A stretch of 64,000 bases of DNA from positions 12,295,810-12,359,809 of the forward strand of contig CM035233.1 in assembly GCA_020226215.1 (NCBI GenBank), in the 5' to 3' direction. The notes below the pieces were generated by a model, which saw nothing but the letters and a program-made list of their open reading frames with translations, had not been told where the DNA came from and ran no database searches. The translations under genes were made by a program, and so were the position numbers. Below, piece by piece: positions 36,346 to 48,245 of this stretch; position 1 is the first letter of the stretch; every line of letters starts with the position of its first letter. Origin of the DNA: Sindora glabra (lineage: Eukaryota > Streptophyta > Magnoliopsida > Fabales > Fabaceae).

Positions 36346-36968
36346 ATGTTTGAGAGTGAGAGTAAAAAAGAGGAAGAGGGTAAAAAATCATCAAAATGTA
36401 GACTTAAATCTATATGTGTTTCTAGTGAATCTTATGCTAGAAAGAATGGAGATTTCTAGTACCAACAAATGATCTTGGTCATGCATTGGTTGCTAGAAAG
36501 ATTAACTTTGTGTATGGATGAGGACTTCATAGCTTAAAGGGAAATGCAACAATTTCTGCTAACATTAGAGGAAACAGAATACTTAGTATCCTTGTAAATG
36601 GTTTGGATGATAAGAAATACACCATTGATAAAATATTAAAGGTTTCAAGCTCGCCTAAATGTATGGGATGCATGTTTTACAGTGCTGAAACCTTTATTGC
36701 TTTACTTGATGGTTTGGAAGCATTGGATGAAATTTTCAGCATTACATATTAGGTTAACTTGAACTTTCATCAAAAGCTAGTAGGTTTATTAAATGTTAAT
36801 AGTTTTTATGATGGTTTGTTATCTTTTTTATATCATATTGTGGATCAGGGATTCATACCCTAAGCGACTCGTCATGCTATAATGTCTACTTCAATTACTG
36901 ATCAGTTGATTAACCAACTACAAGGCTATGCACCTAAACCAGATCCATTAGTGAAAAAGATAGATTGA
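36346..36968 (+). pseudogene. LOG-like: LOG-family (cytokinin riboside monophosphate phosphoribohydrolase) pseudogene captured by the retrotransposon
   Basis: Plant LOG enzymes release active cytokinin bases from their riboside monophosphates in the cytosol. From ATG 36,346 the frame gives a charged N-terminus, then CRLKSICVSSES (the position of the LOG 'CVFCGSS' strand). After a frameshift near 36,457 it reads LGHALVARKINFVYG, ETFIALLDGLEALDE (the site of the PGGxGTxxE motif, degenerate), KLVGLLNVNSFYDGLLSFL, DQGFIPxATRHAIMST and GYAPKPDPL, ending at TGA 36,968. Total about 207 codons, the normal LOG length, colinear and without introns although plant LOG genes have several. Three internal stops fit CGA-to-TGA, TGG-to-TAG and CAA-to-TAA changes. 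The key Arg and the Gly/Thr of the active-site motif are not seen, so no activity is expected. Family by motif order, not by search. Confidence 0.72.
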
Positions 36969-38412
36969 CAATCTCCTAACAACAATATGAAGCATGAGCC
37001 AAACACCGCTCTCCGATTATAACTTTCTTTACTCTTATGGTTTTACTCCCAAAATTTCTTTTATGTGTGAGTTGCATTTATATTTCCTATTTAATAAAGA
37101 CTTTTGCTAATCTACTCAAGACATTGGGGATAATGTCTACATTAGGTTGGGGGGAGAAAAAAAGTAAAAAAAAAACTTTTATTAAAAAAAACTTTTATTA
37201 GGATATTTTATTAGTAAAACTATGAGTTTTATTATGTATGAAAAGGATAGCCAAGTAAAGAGTTATTTTTTGCTCTTGATATGCATCCTTTAAAAAAATT
37301 ATGTTTTAATCTATCTTTTTGCCAAAAAAAATGGTTTTCCTACTTATTAGGTACTTTTTAGTAATTTTAAATACTTCATAGCATGATTGAACAACTTTCT
37401 TGCTTCTTAGAATTAATGGGTTTGGCATTGGATTTTAAGTTGGATGGATTGAGTTAGAAACCCTTAATCGTGAGCTTTTAAGCCTACTTATTTAATCAGT
37501 ATTATATTTCTTATGTGTGATATTCACTTATTAAGTTATTACTTTAGAACTTGTGTAAAATCTAGTTGAGATTACAATTCACATGCATACTCAAATATGA
37601 TAAAAGTATTTTTTTTTCTATGTTAGCTAAAACCAAATAGCCAACCTTGCAGTTTTACCATTGATAAGCCCCTTTAAGTCTAATTAACCATTTCTTTGTT
37701 TTTAGCTTATTAATATATCATTTAATGAATCATCAAGTGTCTTTACTTAACCCTAAGGATTAGTAGAGCATTTGAATCTTTGTAAAATGGGTTCTTGATA
37801 AAGTGTGGGGGTATATTATTATTAATTTCAAAGTTGCAAGGGTTTTCTTTCAAAAAAAAAAAGAAAAAAATTTCAAAAAAAGAAGAAAAAGAAAAGAGAG
37901 AAATTGATGTGTACTTGAATTTAAATCTTGGGTTATTATGCTGAGATAAAATTATTTAGAGATTACCCATGTTTTAGTTGCTCTATTAATTTCTTTCTTT
38001 GCTTTAATCTTTCATATCCCAGTTTTATCTTTCCTTCACCTTGGCCTCATTATAACCCTTAATAAAACCTTTTAATTTGAAGTGTGCATGTGAATTAGGT
38101 AGTAGATATTGAGAATTTATGCAAGCTTATGGTAGTGCAATCTTTGATATGTTAAATTGAATAAAACACTTACCCGTAAACACTTGAGAGAGGATGAGCT
38201 GCAGTAATCTTATTATCTTGGTTCATTCCTTCTTAGATTAAGTTGCAATTCCCTTTTTAGTTTTAGATGTTAGGATTTGTTAATTTATGAATGCTATAAT
38301 ATCTTTGTACTTTAACTATTTTCTTATGATTTTGCACCTTGATCTCATGGGAAGATTAGTATTAGTATTAGTATTCTTCTGTTTTGTATTTATCAAGGAC
38401 GTTCAAAAGCTA
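36969..38412 (+). other. Athila 3' untranslated region
   Basis: No frame. It contains 'gacattggggataatgtc' near 37,120, followed by 'ttaggttggggggagaaaa' (37,143-37,161), a G/A-rich signature common in the 3' region of Athila-group elements. Purine-rich tracts lie at 37,850-37,905, and an (attagt) triplication near 38,357. Confidence 0.6.
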
Positions 38413-38424
38413 AGTATGGGGGAA
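38413..38424 (+). other. Polypurine tract (plus-strand primer)
   Basis: 'agtatgggggaa' lies just before the 3' LTR start (TGATATG at 38,427), in the position and composition expected for plus-strand priming. Confidence 0.75.
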
Positions 38425-38426
38425 TT

Positions 38427-39936
38427 TGATATGTAAAATATTTATATATTTAGTTTCCCTTATATGATGTGCTTTTGGATGATATCTAAGCTAAATTTAA
38501 TAAATTTAGTTGCATTTTATGAATGGGTCTTCAGTTTGAAATGAAATTAGATTTTTTAGATAATGCTGCATTTTGACCTTGTCTTAGGTTTTAAGCCATA
38601 TCTAGAGCTCTGGATATTGAATTAGGGTGTTCTTTATATGGATAAAAAGCTAAGAGAAATCCCTTCAATTTCATGTTAAAAACAAAGTCCAGTTCAGCAT
38701 CTAGAGAGTTTAAAATTTACTTAGAATCTAAAATGGTAGTTCTGTCTGGACCTGTCCTTTGCTCACTAATTTGACCATAATTAGAGCTACAAATTTCAAA
38801 ATTAAGAGTTCTTCAATGCATTTTAAATCTAACATTCAGCCCTACAACTCTCATGTTGACTAGAAAATATGAATCTACCATTTTAGTGGTCAAAAGTTAC
38901 CAACAATCCAGAAGAATAGTTGCTACAAGAACCAAGATTAGTAGCTAAAGGCCAAGGTTGATAGCTAATGGTCAAGATTTATGACTTGCAACTGACCCTT
39001 TTACCTATAAATAGCAAGTAGATATCATTAAGGGCATTCATCTAGAGAGCAGTGTAGTTCATGCATTTTTAGTTCTTCTTATATGTCTCTTACATGGAAG
39101 GCTAGGTAGTCCTCCTATATGGATGGCTAAAAATTGTATTTTCATGCATTTGAAATTATATCTTTATGTTTTAATCATGAATGTTATGATGTTTTTATTT
39201 TATTTTGAGTTTATTTTTAATTTCATTATGTTCTAAATCTTCATTCCCCTAGGGTGATGACGTAGCTTAATAATGATAGATTGAATTTTAATCTATTGAA
39301 ACTAATTTCAATTTTCTTCTCCTTGATTAAGTTTTAATTTTTATTCTTGATGCATTAATTGGCCACCTTTTGAATAAACTTAATATGCATGTTGAGACCA
39401 GAAAGAGATACATGTGTATGGATTCTATAATTAAAACTATAAACTGCATATGAAATAGTAATATATTTATATGGTTTGTATAGTCTTAATGAGTTCTATA
39501 AATCTTAATGCATGATTAGTTATTTTAATTCATATAGGAATATAGTAAATTAGTAATTAATGATAGAATTACTTAACCTTGGAAGAGGCCAGTAATTAAT
39601 TTAGGAAAACTCGATTATTAATTAAGGGAGTTAAAATTAAATTAGAGTAGATAGATGATCCAATCCGAAATTATTAAGTGAAGTTTGATCCGTAGGGCTT
39701 TTATTCATATTTACTTTTACTCCAATTGCATTCATTTTCATTTTAAATATTTTTTTGCATAAATTTTTATTTAGTTACTCCATTTCTAACTAATCGATTT
39801 GCTAAATAGTGTTAAGGTTATTAATTTTGATATTTAGTGAAACAATTCTCGTGAAAATGATACTTAACTTATTGCTTTATTACTTGTTTATGACAGTGTA
39901 CACTGCATTAATTGATAAACCATTTCACACGTAACA
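38427..39936 (+). repeat. 3' LTR (1,510 bp)
   Basis: Aligns with the 5' LTR from TGATA to ACGTAACA. A single TATA box (TATAAATAG at 39,006) and only two 20-bp 'gtagctaa' units are present, so it lacks the 86-bp promoter duplication of the 5' copy. The AGCAT target duplication follows directly at 39,937-39,941. Confidence 0.92.
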
Positions 39937-40012
39937 AGCATCATAGTCACCTTAAGTTACTTAATGATAGATACATAAATGATTAGCTTTAGTGCAAGTA
40001 AGAGACTATTAG

Positions 40013-40477
40013 TGTATGCTCTAATAGTTAATCATAGGGTGATTGTATTATGTTTTCTTTATAAAAGAATTTCAATTATTGTATTTAATGTTATATCTAT
40101 ATAATATAAGTAAATATAGTAATTATCCCTAAAATAGTTATTATTATTATTAAATGTCCTCAATAAACTATGATTATAAATTAGGATAATAATAATACAT
40201 GAAAACTAGTATGTATGTTGGCTAAGGACTATGGTCACAAATATAAAATATCAAGTTAACTTATAAATAAATGTTAAAAAATAAATATACAAGACTGATT
40301 TGCCATGAAGATGCTACATAGATTGTTATGCGAGTATCATAAGCAATTCTTATAGTGACAATAATATAGGTGGTCCTTTGACTTGAAATTGTCATGATTC
40401 CTTACATAAAGAGTCATGTACTTTGATGGTATCTAATGTCACCAATAATATGATCAACCTAAAAGGTGGTGATCACT
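40013..40477 (+). repeat. ~465-bp direct repeat, right copy (putative 3' LTR of the middle element)
   Basis: Partner of 24,816-25,281. It begins TATTAGTGTATGC, preceded by a purine-rich 'aagtaagaga' that could be the polypurine tract, and ends near 'tctaaca'. CACTA sequence resumes immediately after it. No target-site duplication was found around the pair, so the LTR reading is likely rather than proven. Confidence 0.5.
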
Positions 40478-43110
40478 CTAACATAATATGAAGTCAGTTT
40501 GATCCTATTAATACACAAACTTCCATTTACAGCACGTTATAACCTTATTATTAAGAACTTATATACCTTTACTAATTCCCATGTTAAATTTTTATTTTTC
40601 ATATCTGATTGCATGCCTTTCTTGTATATAATTGTCAAAGCTCCTTCTAAGTAATTTCTCAAAGTGAATTGCACTTCTTCAAACAAAGGATCTAACCAGT
40701 AAATAATCTTCCTCCTTAAAAACATCATAACAAGCATCCAATAGAACTTACAATATAATGACATAGCAAATTGATAAAATCTATTTAAGAAAAAAATCAT
40801 AATTAATGCATAAATAAGACTTACTTCTCATGGTATGGCATGAAATAATAGGTTTTCTTGGGCTAATAAAGTAAAGCATTGACAATGTACTCCTCATTGT
40901 TATATGGTTCTCCTAGATTATATTATTAAGTTAATATGGATCTAGCAATCCATATATAGTATTTACTGATATTCACTAGTCATAGTAATACCCATATGAG
41001 GATTGATATAGGTTAAACTTATATTCAGATAATAGTTCACTTGATTTATCTTTGTTTAAAGAAAACAACATAAATTTACATGATTCAAAACTAGATGTAA
41101 GTAGCATCAAGCTCCTCAAAACATATAAGCTACTTAATGAAGAATTTGTCAATGTACATCGAATTACATAATCCCACCATTTCTACCTCCGTGTGGAGCA
41201 TAGCTTAGAAATTTTTTGCCTAGAAGCTATCGAGGAATACTTACAATATCTTTCGAGAGTAACCATGAGATCATGGAGACATAAATAATATCAATTAGTT
41301 ATCCCACATAATTATACTAATAAATGCAAAATATATAACATGTTAGTGTTGGTGGAGGAGAATACAAGATGACAACTCCATTGAGAATTGAAAGAAAGTC
41401 ATTGGCTACGTAATGAAAGTCCTATAGGCTTCCTCTATTATCCAAACTACATCATTTGGCACTAAAACCTCAACCTTGTGAACCAAAAGCTTATCAACTA
41501 TCACCTTAACTTGACCATTTAGTAATGATTAATGATGGAGCTCATAACTAACCAAAATGCATCTATTTACTACTTTTTATAGAGGTAGTCCCACCACCAT
41601 CATAATGCATTGTGCTTTCAACTTAAGTAATGTGAAACCCCATTATATAAAACTTAATTAATGTATAGACATATATGAAAAAGTGTTATAGTTAAAAGTG
41701 GCATCTTGCCTTGGGTATGGTATTTAGAATAGCGACTACGATGGAGGCTAACAGATTAAGTATTATTATGTCTCCTAAGCCAATTGCAAGAGATATTAAC
41801 ACCCTTTTCTAATCAAGATTTCACCATGTTGGTTAGGCATTAACTATAGCAGCTAACACTTCTAAGTAAGTAATAGACCTAGAGGTTGGCTAGATAAATA
41901 TTATGAAACCTAGATGTGTGATCTATTAGTAGCATATCTACTTTATCAAAATCTAAAGCTAGGATTTACTGTTCTTTTCTTTACTATAGCTTTGTCTCCT
42001 AATCTACATTGATTTTTTATGCCACATCATTAATGATGCTCACTTTGAGATGCACCAAATTAGCTTGCGAATGTCCCACTAAATGATACCTTAATAGGCT
42101 AAAGAACTCCTTTAAGCTAGCATCATATCTAATAACTCAAACATAATCAGGATGCTCCTTAGTTTTCAAAGTTATGGTTAGGATTGGAGCCTACTGCATG
42201 ATAGCGTCCTATTATAATAAGTAAAGTACGAATAATTAGATTTGACTCTTGTGAAATGGAAGCTTTAAAATTAAACATGTTTTAGTTTAATTCTTAAGAC
42301 TAACAATCCTCTCCATAATAACTTAACCTTTATAGCTATGTACTAACTTTTCTTGTTAACTTTGCCTTACTTTCATAACTCTATGTGAGAAATAAAAAGT
42401 GTCTTATCAATGCCCTCACCTTTAGTTTTGGTACACTTCTTAGCTAGTAACTCTTTCTCTAGCTTAGGATAGCCTCCAAGGAAGAGCTTGTATGAATATA
42501 TATTCTTCCTTTTCTTTTTTTGATTAGTCCTACTTAACACTTATTGGCCAAAGGATATATTAGTTCATAAGTATAAATGACACATAAATAAGACATTGAG
42601 ACAAATTAGATGCTAAAATGTAAATTTCACATTAAAGCGCTCGTCCACACATTGTTCTTAGAACTTCTCCTATGATCTTTGGCCGATATAATTCCTTTAC
42701 TAATTTAGGTTAGCTTTTGTTGCAATCTTAGAATTGATGTATTCTCACCTCAATATTGTCTTGAAGTCCCTTTATAGGATTGCTGCATGCAATAATACTT
42801 TTCTGCACATTTATAAGGCATTAAGAACATGGAAGGAACTTTATAAAGAAAAAACACATGTGCATATATGAAAATCAAATTATATGTGAGTATATTTCAA
42901 ATAAAATCTTTCATACCTATAGTGCAAAACTATCTAAATCAAGTGTATATAACAAGAACTCATTCCAAATGTTATCCTTCAATCTCGTGGGGACTTTCTT
43001 CTAATAGGCATAAGCTATTAACCTTTTGGACCATACAACCACTCCAACATAATTAGTATTTGTCAATCCATTTTCTCTTTCTAACTACCATTTCTTATTG
43101 AATATAACGT
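40478..43110 (-). pseudogene. En/Spm (CACTA) transposase remnant, copy 1
   Basis: On the minus strand near 43,060-42,930 the frame reads RLIAYAY, stop, KKVPTRLKDNIWNEF. This resembles the 'VPITY.DW..VP..LKD.IW' block of plant Ptta/En/Spm transposases (PF03004-like), and a GT donor follows at 'tatag|gtatga'. Near 41,570-41,400 it reads CILVSYELHH, a stop, then SLLNGQVKVIVDKLLVHKVE. A last open piece is 40,800-40,537 (87 codons, MIFFLNRFYQFAMSLYCKFY). The same peptides recur in the same order in the copy at 59,975-62,500. Stops and frameshifts throughout rule out a functional transposase. Confidence 0.5.
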
Positions 43111-44356
43111 GTAATTTCTCACCTTTAAACCACACTACAATAATAACCCTTAAGGTTATAGGACCTTTTATGTTTCTTTATGTAGGAGTAGCTTCCTCTC
43201 ATGCAGGATTCTTATTCTAGACTTTTTTTTAGAAAAAGTATCAATAATATATAATACATATAAAAAGTTATAAGTTGACATTACTTAATGATGAACAAAA
43301 TAGTAGATATATGATTAGTCCTTACAACACATGTTACATTAAATTATATGTTATAACATATAACTTGCATAATAAGCAACTAAATTAGGAATACTTCAGT
43401 TATTATACTTTACATACTTCTTCACTAATTTATATAACCAAGGAGAAAATTAAAATCATTGAAATATATAATAAATTTGATGCCTTAAAAGGATAAAATA
43501 TCATCCAATGGTAAAGATAGCAAGTAAAAATAGTAAAGACATCACCATAAAATAGAGCATACCATAACCATATATTCTAAGTGCATCTAAAATCTAAAAG
43601 CATAAATAAACACAATATAATATAATCCTAAACTTAGCATTAAATGAGGCTATCACAATATCATTATAAATATATACATCCCAATTAGAAAAAGTACTTA
43701 GTTTAATCACTTGATATTAAAAAACAGAATGAAAACGAGAAAGGAAAATGTACTTAAAAAATTTGTTAATGAGTAGAATGAACACAACTAACTCTAAGTA
43801 CATAAGAGAATATGGTGGAAGTTTAGGACTCACAGGAGAAATTTTGATGGCAAAAGTAATAGCAAGAAAAGTAGGTTTCAAAAGGCAACTATAATGCAAA
43901 ATAAAGGATAAAATGAAAGTTAAGTAGAGAAAACATTTACATATCAGTTTTCCATTTGATAATCAACATCTTAAATAAACGATGTTGATTAGTACAAAAT
44001 AGATATATAAAGTTAAGAACATATTTACAAAATTGCTACCAAACTATCAATTTTAATGTTAATTTTTAAACAAATTGATATCTTAAGTTATTTTATCCTT
44101 TCAAAGTTAATAGTATGCATTCACTTTCAATGTTAATTAAATAAAAAATTAACATCTTAAAGTCACTTCTAATTTCAAACATTATATTAACCATTATCTT
44201 AAGTTTCTTATGGATTGCAAAAATACCACCACTTTGAATAACTATCATCTTATTGGTTTGAATTATTTAAAAAATGCCACCACTTTGATACCAATGTTAG
44301 TTTATCCTTTAATCAATGTTTATCTATTAATGTAGAATTATAATTATATGATAGTG

Positions 44357-47300
44357 AATGTTTAATAACCACTAATTGAAATACAAGTAGACACAATTTT
44401 ATACTAAGTTAAGAGAATTTTTCAATATATAATCAAGTTCCATTAAATCCTAAACACAAATTTAAAGTCCATGAAGGAAAAATGAAACATAGGCTAACCT
44501 TGTAATTGATAAGAAGAGAACAAATCTTGAGTTTGTGTAAAGCCTACATGAAGAGTGAATCTAGAATAATTGTTAGGTATCCTAAACCAGCTTATAAACA
44601 ATGACAAACTAAAAAATGTTATGATGGATTTGAGAAACCCTAACTTTGTTCCAAATCCATATTAATTAGCAAATGCCAAGGATTCAAGAATGCAATTCAA
44701 CGATTAAACTAACAAATAAAAAAAGATTAACATAGATCTAAATTGAATGATTGAATTAATATTCCAAACTTATAAAAAGATTCTAAGAAATTGTCCTTTT
44801 TACTAAACAATCCAATGAATTAGCATTGTAGTGGACGGCTATTGTCGACGTTTGGGTAACCTAACAAATGTGTGATGATAATGGGGGACAATGAGAGATG
44901 ACAACTAGAGAAAAAGTTGTAGTTTGGAAGTTCTTCATGCTCCAAAGAAATGAGAAAGAAGATATGTTGATATTAAGGTTTTAAATATTTTGGTATTAAA
45001 TGCCACCTCAAAATTAAAAATCCAAAATTTATTTTATTTAATTTTGAATGCAATGAAAGTACAAGATTTAAGGTAGCTTGGGCCACCTTAAATGCCTATC
45101 CCAAATCTGAAAATTTCTTAGAGTTATAAAAGTTATTTGATTAGTATAAAATTACATGAGAAATGCAACTTCCTGAGAAATAGAAGATAAAGGAGTTATT
45201 TAATTGGCTACTAATTGATAAAAGGAAGAAAATATGATTTTCTAATAAGTTCTATGCCCCTATAAAGTAGAAGAAGTTATTTACCTGCATTTTCTTACAT
45301 AAAAAGAACTTCTTGTGGGAAGTTTTAATTTTTATGGTTAACCAAACAATTTTGAGCACTCCTTAAAAATTTTATAAGAGAAATTACTTTCTTAAGAACT
45401 TAACTTTTTGTAGGAACCTTCTTTTTATATAAATTAAACAACTTCTTAGATTACAATAACATATTAATTTAACAGGCTAATCTAGTAGGCCTACAAGCAA
45501 TCTTATATTTAAATAGATTAGACTTGTTTCACAAATTGATTAATATATTGATCTAAGATTAATTTATTTAATTAAATAAACAAGTGAAATCTATAATAAA
45601 TTGGGTCATCTATTGTTGGTGAGCTACCATATTTATTTTTACCTATAGTTTCTACCACGTATACTCTTTGTTTAAATTTATCAAATAAAGGTAAAACAAG
45701 CATGTGGAAAAAAAGAATTGAAAATAAATTTTTATTATTTGGATGCTATAGAAAGCTTGAGGTAAAAAGGGGGTGAAAGGGTTCAATAAAGCATTTTCTT
45801 ACCAAATGGGTGCAGAAAATAATTAGAATATTTTGTAATTTCAAAATTGCCATTATGTAGAACTTACCAAACAATTTTGTTCACCTGTAATAAAAGCAAT
45901 TTTATCATTTAACGAAATATTTTTAAATTATTTTTGAATTTTCAATCAAATGAAGAATTAAAAATTAATATTTTATTAATTTTCTTTTATCTATTTGGTA
46001 TAGATCCAAATAACAAATGAAAAAAAAATACCTTTTCATATATTTCTTTCCATATCTTCTTTTCTATCTATTTTCTTTTCACATTTAAACAAAGGATTAT
46101 TGATAGATGTACCAACGAAATGCATGCATTTGTCATTAAATTGGACCTGTGTAAGATTTCTTTTTCATTTTTTTTTTTGCAATATGAAGACAAATTAGAA
46201 GATATTATTTTCATTGTTAAATATTAAAATTCTCTTGCCTTTTGCTTTTTCCGCTGGAAAATTGGTAAAGAGAAAATTTAAAAATAAAAAAAGAGCTGAA
46301 AATATTATTTTCCTTTACTTAGTTGGAGAGTAAAAAAGGGATGGAAGAGAAAAGGAGTTAATTAAAAAAAAAAAGAAAGGGACCACCAAATTTTTTTTTT
46401 GGCACATATAAGTAAAATATGAGTGAAAAAATTCACTTCAAACAATTTTATTTTTGATTTTATTTAATTTAAAAATTGACTTATTAATTTAATGGATAAA
46501 ATTATTATTCAACTTAATTTTGCTTTCTTTTCTTTTATTTTTCAATCTAAACAAGTAAAAAAATTATTTTTATCTTCTTTTCCTTCTTACTTTCTTCACA
46601 TAAAAGTACGAGAAGAATTTTTTTTTTATTATTTTCTTTCCTCTTACATTCTTTATTTTTGTTTTATTTTCTTTTCTTTTGCAAACAAGTAAGGAATTGG
46701 CAAGTTCTATTCCTTTAAGGTCCTTTCATTTTAACGGAAAAATATCTTCTGAAAAATATAATTATAAAAATACACATATCTTCCAACAAGTCTAAATTAA
46801 GCAGAGAATCAAAGTATTACAATCGACTCTTAACTAGCAGTAGAAGATTTTACCCATTTTTATTTCAAAAAATTCATAACGCACACCATGTCAAAAATTT
46901 AAAGCCACTGTAATTGCACATACATTATAGAATATTTAAGTTATAACAACTGAATAATAATTATTATTTTATCTTTCTCAATCAAAATACAATTGCAATT
47001 TGTTGGACATTGGTCGAAAATTTTAACTAAATGTAGATGGTTGGAACTAAGCAGGATGGTTTGGCCAAGTTGTCTCAATGAGTCGACTTGCACTGTGGTA
47101 AGAAGGCTTGATGAAGTGATCAAATAAAAGATTAGTTGGGAGAAGTTGTAGACTTGCATGTGTATGCTATGCAGATATTCAATATCAACCCTAAAAGAGG
47201 AAGAATTGTTCAGAAGACAAGTAACTGTTCAACTATTTCAGTCTAAATAAGACAGAGATGATGGCAAAAAAGATCTTTTTGCCAACTTGACTACATATAA

Positions 47301-47755
47301 CGCATAAACACACTTTGCGTCTAATTTTGTAGTACTCCGTTATCATTTTTTCGATTTTTCTTACAATTTTGTGTAAATTTTATTTCAAATCTTTAAGTAT
47401 GAGCAAGAATAATATTTCCAAATTACACTCAATATTTATTAATTATTGATATAATTGTACATTTCTTTTATTCATCTTTATTAGCTGCTTTTATTGCATC
47501 AATATTCTTATTCAAAACTCTGCCTACATAATAGAAAAAATCTTCTGTCTAAAACAAGTCGAATAATATAATTATGATTTTCGACTAAAGCACAACTACA
47601 TTATAAACTTCAGATCCACACATTTGAAAAGAAGTCATTCTTAAAGGAGCCAACCACTGAGCACATCATTACTTTATAGCGACCTAATCCCGTTTGGCGA
47701 TACCTTCTTAAGTATCATTTTTATAAAGTATAATTATCTTCTACGAATAAAATAA
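44357..47755. other. AT-rich intergenic DNA
   Basis: No gene seen. 46,360-46,690 is rich in T/C runs and opens a meaningless frame (46,492-46,692). The patch 46,970-47,170 is less AT-rich and opens a 72-codon minus frame (MQVYNFSQLIFYLITSSSLL) with no recognised family. Confidence 0.45.
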
Positions 47756-48245
47756 GGAAAAATGTAAATATCCCTTCAATTTTATAATAATTAAAATTTA
47801 TTTCTTCTGTTTTAAAAATTTGAAAATCATTCCCTTAAATTATAATAAATTTAAAATTAATATTCATAATCAACTTAATTAATTATTTTTATCACACTAC
47901 ATATTTTTCATGACTATTTCAAATAAAAATTATAATATTATTATAGTATCATTTTTGAAGTATTGCATTAAAATTTTATATATCTAATTTAATTTCTATA
48001 AACTATATAAAATAGAAATTATTTAAAAATGATAAAATAAATTAATATGTTATAATATTATGATTCTTATTTAAAAAATTCATAAAATATCAGATCATTT
48101 AATAGAATAATAAATTAAATAAATAAGTATTAATTTTAAATTTTTCTATACTTTAAGATGATGATTTCTAAAATTTTAAATGTTGCAGGATATAAAATTC
48201 AATCATTTTAAAATTATAGGAGGTGTTTTATATTTTTTGAAAAAA
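47756..48245. repeat. Foldback (MITE-like) element, ~490 bp
   Basis: The two halves are long imperfect inverted repeats. The left arm (from 'aaaatgtaaatatccc' at about 47,758) matches the reverse complement of the right arm (ending 'ggaggtgttttatatttttt' at about 48,239). Matches continue to the centre, for example 'aaatttaaaattaata' and 'tttcaaataaaaattataatatt'. It is noncoding. Transcripts would form a hairpin that can feed small-RNA production. Confidence 0.7.

Larger units (their letters stand above)
28188..39936 (+). mobile_element. Athila-type Ty3/gypsy LTR retrotransposon, complete structure but dead
   Basis: An 11,749-bp element: 5' LTR 28,188-29,832, tRNA-Asp type primer site at 29,839, gag, protease/reverse transcriptase/RNase H/integrase, two further ORFs in the env-like position, a polypurine tract near 38,413 and 3' LTR 38,427-39,936. 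LTRs begin TGATA and end AACA, with a 5-bp duplication outside. The Athila lineage is supported by the tRNA-Asp primer site, the 'YRKFNKATRKNHFPLPF' and 'MPFGLCNA' RT signatures, the absence of a chromodomain, long LTRs and extra coding capacity after integrase. Coding regions contain many stops and several frameshifts. It inserted into the middle element 72 bp before that element's right repeat. Confidence 0.9.
24361..44356 (-). mobile_element. Decayed CACTA (En/Spm) transposon split by nested LTR elements
   Basis: The left end begins TACTATAAAATTT (CACTATA with one C-to-T change) at 24,361. The right end finishes 'atagtg' (reverse complement CACTAT) at 44,356. Element sequence is present at 24,361-24,815 and again at 40,478-44,356; the 15.7 kb between belongs to later insertions. 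The right part aligns with 59,900-63,812, including transposase-like peptides. Subterminal motifs 'aacatcttaa' / 'ttaagatgtt' recur in both orientations, as in CACTA elements. The 3-bp flanks (cat / aat) are similar but not identical. Coding content reads on the minus strand and is broken by stops. Confidence 0.6.

Noticed and set aside
42868..43056. 62-codon plus-strand ORF
   Set aside because: Antisense shadow of the transposase-like peptide read on the minus strand.
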